Positions 60,983 through 64,000 of a stretch of 64,000 nucleotides of DNA are shown piece by piece; position 1 is the stretch's first letter; the number at the start of each line of letters is the position of its first letter. Under the pieces are notes generated by a model that was not told where the DNA came from, did no database searches, and was given only the letters and a program-made list of their open reading frames with translations. Position numbers and translations under genes: made by a program. The DNA comes from Bacillus thuringiensis. GTDB lineage: Bacteria; Bacillota; Bacilli; Bacillales; Bacillaceae_G. The stretch lies in the NCBI RefSeq assembly GCF_001182785.1, contig NZ_CP012099.1, positions 804,501 to 868,500 on the forward strand, written 5' to 3'.

Positions 60983-61011
60983 TAGTATGGATGTTACCTA
61001 GAAAGATATAC
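60983..61011 (-). promoter_or_regulatory. Sigma-G promoter of the SASP gene
   Basis: Minus strand GTATA (61007-61011), 17 bases, CATACTA (60983-60989), matching forespore consensus GHATR-N18-CATNHTA. The transcript would start near 60976 and carry a 105-base leader with the tRNA-like fold. Confidence 0.75.
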
Positions 61012-61315
61012 AAAATAATAATTTGTAAATTTTGTAAAAAACTTATTGATTTCGTAAATTATGAAATAAGAGTAATCGTTGTATTTTTAAGAAAACAGGC
61101 CAAACTAAGGAGGATATTAAATATAATTTTCTCATTATAGCCTGCTACTTGTAGGCCAATCATTAGCTTCTTATTTATGATTTATTGAAATGAAATCGGT
61201 AGCAACTTCATAGTTCTATTTTTAAGTAGGGATGGAGTGACCGCTCCTATGCATGGGTAGGTGCTCTCTTCAATCTAAAAAAGAGAGGCTTTAAACGATA
61301 ACGTATGGAGGAATC
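61012..61315. other. Non-coding region before the zinc-ribbon gene
   Basis: No gene supported. Contains dyads GCCTGCTAC/GTAGGC (61141-61157), GGAG/CTCC near 61235-61250 and CTCTCTT/AAGAGAG near 61265-61287; I do not recognise a riboswitch. Confidence 0.4.
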
Positions 61316-61564
61316 ATGATGGGGATTTGCCCGCTTTGCAACGCATTAGAATCACAAACATATTCTTGTCAAAATTGCCAAAGTATACTCCAAGATTATG
61401 GGAAGTCTGTAGATTACATAGACGATTATAGTGCCTATATGGATCAAGAATTATTAAGTGCAGTAGATGGTTTAACGCATAATAATTCAAATGAATATTG
61501 CAATCATATTTTTTATTGCGGAGTATGTAACGTGGAAACTGAGGTTGTAGTGAAACTTGTGTAA
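61316..61564 (+). CDS. Small zinc-ribbon protein, unknown
   Basis: 82 residues. CPLC and CQNC (Cys5, 8, 18, 21) form one zinc knuckle, and CNHIFYCGVC near residues 62-71 could give a second. Two consecutive ATGs (61316 and 61319) follow TGGAGG; either may start. Beside spore-coat-associated genes, but no function can be assigned. Confidence 0.75.
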   Translation: MMGICPLCNALESQTYSCQNCQSILQDYGKSVDYIDDYSAYMDQELLSAVDGLTHNNSNEYCNHIFYCGVCNVETEVVVKLV

Positions 61565-61567
61565 ATA

Positions 61568-61603
61568 GAAAACTTCCACCTTATTATCTAGGTGGAAGTT
61601 TTT
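61568..61603. terminator. Bidirectional terminator
   Basis: AAACTTCCACC and GGTGGAAGTTT enclose TTATTATCTA. The right arm encodes the last residues of the convergent YheC/D protein. Confidence 0.88.
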
Positions 61604-63041
61604 GTTTTTGTATTTGTGAGTGAATCATAGGAGAAGGGATATGTTCGGTGTTTGATGAAGTCCCGGATTTGATTTGAGACATTTTTTCTTTTGTATCACG
61701 TAAAGAATGTTCAGTTAAGTAGACGGCATATTCGTAAAATAATTGGCGCGTCATTTCACTTTGTTCTTTTAATTTTTCATCTTGGAATACAGTTCGCCCA
61801 GGTTTAGAGTTAGCTTCAAAGAGCCACGGATTTTCCTTTGTGTCTAAACCGATATCAAAACCGATTTCTCCAATATTTCCGGTTACTTGTTCATCGAGCG
61901 CGTAACTTATTTGTAAGGCAGTATGTTTTAATTTATTTTCAATTTGAACTTGTTTCGTTGAATCTGGAAAAAGCTCTTGTAGCAATTTTGTATCACCGCC
62001 GCTATTTACGTGCGTTGTTAAACTGCCTTTGCCGGCGATTTTGGCGACGATTGCACTAACTATCCAATTACCGAAATGGTTTTTATTTGTATGAATGCGG
62101 AAATCAACAGGTTGCCCATCGAAGCGAAGTAATGAAATACCTTGCTGTACGATAAACTTTTTTAGATCATGTCCTTTTAATACGTGGTTTAGAAGAGTTT
62201 CTAATGATTGATACTTTCTCAGTTTATTTTTTTCATTTTCGCGATAACGACAGTAGTAGCAATTCTCTGTTTGAGAATAAAATATTTGATGAATATTTCT
62301 ACCAAAGCTCCCGTGTATTGGTTTCATGTACACAGATTTATACGTGCCAAGAAACCGTTCTACTTGTTCAAAATGCTGAAATGCTTCTGTGTTTGGTAAT
62401 AAGTGTCTAATTGATTCGTCTTTTATAAGAAGTTGATGAACTTCCCATTTATTGAAAAATCCTGGGTTAAACCATGGAATGGAGTAGTCATATTCTAACT
62501 TTCTTTTTGCTCTGACGATCGGTTTATAATTTTCTGCTTGTCGATTCGGTAATCGATCGTAAATAACATTTGGTAAAGGGACCTTTTTCTTTATCCATTG
62601 TTTTTCTTGAAAGAAATATCCTTCAATCGTTTCTTCTTCCCAGTTTATATGCTGAACGCCAAAGACGAATACGAACGGTCGTAATGAGAATGGTGGTGTT
62701 AACAACTCACTGAGAGCAATTGAACGATTTCCTAAAGGGTTAGAAGAATCATCATTAAAGCCAGTTGTAAAAATGCCGATTAATGGTCCGAAAATAATTG
62801 TTTGGTTTTGTGTGAATGCATGAATAGTAGTTGATTGAGGTAGTAAAAGTTTTTCGGCAATATGTTTTCCGATAATAATTTCGCGAGTAAAGGAATAATG
62901 AATTTTCACCTCTTCACTTGCAATGTGACGTATACCGAAGGAGAGGGATGTAATAGGTGGCGTAATAGAAAAAACGTAAGGTAAAGTAATGCTATTTGGA
63001 TGTTCATCTGAAATGTTTAATGTATATATATGTTCTTTCAA
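61584..63041 (-). CDS. YheC/YheD-family ATP-grasp protein
   Basis: 485 residues. N-terminal beta-rich domain (about 1-180) and ATP-grasp domain (about 225-450) with KPIHGSFGRNIHQI and the metal-binding end LFEANSKPGR. B. subtilis YheC and YheD are endospore coat-associated, YheD forming rings around the forespore. TTG at 63041 has AAAGGAGG ten bases upstream; the ATG at 63062 includes no site before it. Follows a related gene. Confidence 0.87.
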   Translation of the reverse strand: MKEHIYTLNISDEHPNSITLPYVFSITPPITSLSFGIRHIASEEVKIHYSFTREIIIGKHIAEKLLLPQSTTIHAFTQNQTIIFGPLIGIFTTGFNDDSSNPLGNRSIALSELLTPPFSLRPFVFVFGVQHINWEEETIEGYFFQEKQWIKKKVPLPNVIYDRLPNRQAENYKPIVRAKRKLEYDYSIPWFNPGFFNKWEVHQLLIKDESIRHLLPNTEAFQHFEQVERFLGTYKSVYMKPIHGSFGRNIHQIFYSQTENCYYCRYRENEKNKLRKYQSLETLLNHVLKGHDLKKFIVQQGISLLRFDGQPVDFRIHTNKNHFGNWIVSAIVAKIAGKGSLTTHVNSGGDTKLLQELFPDSTKQVQIENKLKHTALQISYALDEQVTGNIGEIGFDIGLDTKENPWLFEANSKPGRTVFQDEKLKEQSEMTRQLFYEYAVYLTEHSLRDTKEKMSQIKSGTSSNTEHIPSPMIHSQIQKQKLPPR

Positions 63042-63061
63042 AATAGGTTTACCTCCTTTCA

Positions 63062-64000
63062 TTATGGTGTAAAGCGACTGAATTTAAGTGGTCCGTGAAA
63101 TATCTTTTCAGCTAATGAATCACTATGACGAATGTATTGTTCGTAAGGGGGAAGCGTGTTGACATACATAAGCCAAATTGCGCCTTTTTGATCCATAATT
63201 GTGGAAAGTTCTAGTTCAAATAACGAAGAATAAGACTGATCTAGTGTTTGGAATACTTCATTTATAATGTCGTGTAAAGCGTCTTGCAATAGTTGCACAC
63301 CCGTACTAGATAGTACGTATTTAATTTTTGAAAATGAATGTAATGAATCATCGGCCGTTGCTGAGGGTAAAAGTTGATTAGGAAATGAGCTTTTTTGTAT
63401 AAATTGACCGATAACATTCCAAGTTTGTTCTTTGTTTTTTTGCAAAATGGTTCGAATGTGGAGTGGATATGTTAATTGATTTGGTGGTTGTAGCATAGTG
63501 TGTGCTATGTAACGTGATGAAGGTATGTTAGATTTACACCAAGATATAAATTCGTCTGTCCGTTTTAATGGAAGAGAAGTATGGTATTTTTCATTTACTG
63601 TATCGATATGAAACGTTTTATTTTTGTAAGCAACTCGATATAAGTTATCCTTTGAATGTGTATTAGTGGGGCGTATAATAATGTCTTTAGTTTTTAACAA
63701 CAGTTTAAAAATGTTTTGTATCGTTGCCACTTCAAATTTTGGTATATAAGGAGACAGTTTTTTATTAGTGAGAAATAAATCATGTAGTTCACTTAAGTTA
63801 ATAAGTGTGTTATTTAAAAAGGTAGTGGAAGGACGATTGTGCAAAGAGTGAATAATTGATTTTGCTTTTTCAAAGTTTGTTTCCTCGTGAAAAGAATAAC
63901 GATCATATATATAAGAAGGAATAGGGAATGTTTGCTCTTTCCATTTTCCTGTATCTGTATCGTAAATAAGACCAGAAACAAGGTCTGTTTTAGGATCAAT
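63062..64000 (-). CDS. YheC/YheD-family protein, 5' end beyond window
   Basis: The frame stays open to the window edge (at least 312 residues visible), so the TTG at 63844 is not the start. The visible N-terminal part reads GLIYDTDTGKWKEQTFP and IPSYIYDRYSFHEET, typical of YheC/D proteins just before the ATP-grasp domain. The gene ends 21 bases before the TTG of the next family member, in one operon. Confidence 0.85.
   Translation of the reverse strand: MDPKTDLVSGLIYDTDTGKWKEQTFPIPSYIYDRYSFHEETNFEKAKSIIHSLHNRPSTTFLNNTLINLSELHDLFLTNKKLSPYIPKFEVATIQNIFKLLLKTKDIIIRPTNTHSKDNLYRVAYKNKTFHIDTVNEKYHTSLPLKRTDEFISWCKSNIPSSRYIAHTMLQPPNQLTYPLHIRTILQKNKEQTWNVIGQFIQKSSFPNQLLPSATADDSLHSFSKIKYVLSSTGVQLLQDALHDIINEVFQTLDQSYSSLFELELSTIMDQKGAIWLMYVNTLPPYEQYIRHSDSLAEKIFHGPLKFSRFTP

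Noticed and set aside
60925..61140. Plus-strand frame of 71 codons
   Set aside because: It runs through the sigma-G promoter and tRNA-like fold of the SASP gene and lacks a ribosome binding site.

Overview
The window comes from a Bacillus cereus-group chromosome (B. cereus / thuringiensis / anthracis clade). Supporting signs are the low G+C content, the spore-coat operon cotJABC, an alpha/beta SASP gene, YheC/YheD-type spore-coat-associated proteins, endospore-appendage (Ena) genes, an EntA/B/C-like SH3-3D exported protein and a bcr1-type repeat. Nothing suggests a prophage, plasmid or large genomic island; it reads as ordinary chromosome with many small regulated transport modules.

Layout. 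1-6093: sugar PTS region with a BglG-type regulator and lactose/cellobiose-type EIIA, EIIB and EIIC, flanked by two DUF871 (MupG-like) genes. 6100-8200: 41-bp tandem repeat and an Ala-rich SH3-3D exported protein. 8204-11156: MacAB/YknXYZ-like ABC exporter, divergent from a TIGR02206/YwaF-like membrane gene. 12170-16104: orphan OppB/OppC-like permeases and an orphan BceB-like permease. 16143-17459: BrnQ. 17677-24528: a spore-envelope region with cotJABC, a Mn2+ (yybP-ykoY) riboswitch ahead of a DUF1232 gene and dedA, the S-type endospore appendage genes ena1A, ena1B and ena1C, and a large exported phosphoesterase. 24608-28251: small membrane proteins, an APC permease and a CPA2 antiporter. 28281-32850: MurNAc recycling (murR-like regulator, bcr1 repeat, murQ, murP, mupG). 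33004-36679: DoxX, NTF2-like, EamA, Lrp and GNAT genes. 36760-42898: several regulator/target pairs (MerR/SDR, TetR with SMR and MFS efflux, HxlR with a lipoprotein and an MdaB-like flavoprotein). 43190-51766: DUF418, DUF4870, SgrR-like regulator/MFS, a sigma-B-driven PfpI protein, EcsB-like protein and a lysine-riboswitch-controlled permease. 52273-58097: gapN and the heterodimeric ABC exporter BmrC/BmrD (YheI/YheH), preceded by a short leader ORF with mutually exclusive hairpins. 58369-60614: cystine ABC transporter TcyABC. 60666-64000: SASP, a zinc-ribbon protein and two YheC/YheD proteins, the last cut by the window end.

The most striking system is the Ena cluster: two consecutive DUF3992-type subunits with paired N-terminal Cys and matching downstream Cys, plus a convergent Cys- and Pro-rich third gene, in the gene context known for the S-type endospore appendages of B. 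cereus. The best candidates for undescribed regulation are: (i) the 28-codon leader upstream of bmrCD with a testable antiterminator/terminator switch; (ii) a tRNA-like fold (7-bp acceptor, T-arm and CCA, no normal D or anticodon arm) inside the probable sigma-G leader of the SASP gene; (iii) a four-site TetR operator set linking an SMR pair, the tetR gene and an MFS pump; (iv) twin 15-bp palindromes bracketing the murQ promoter. Start codons were reassigned in many genes where an in-frame ribosome binding site shows the longest reading frame is too long.
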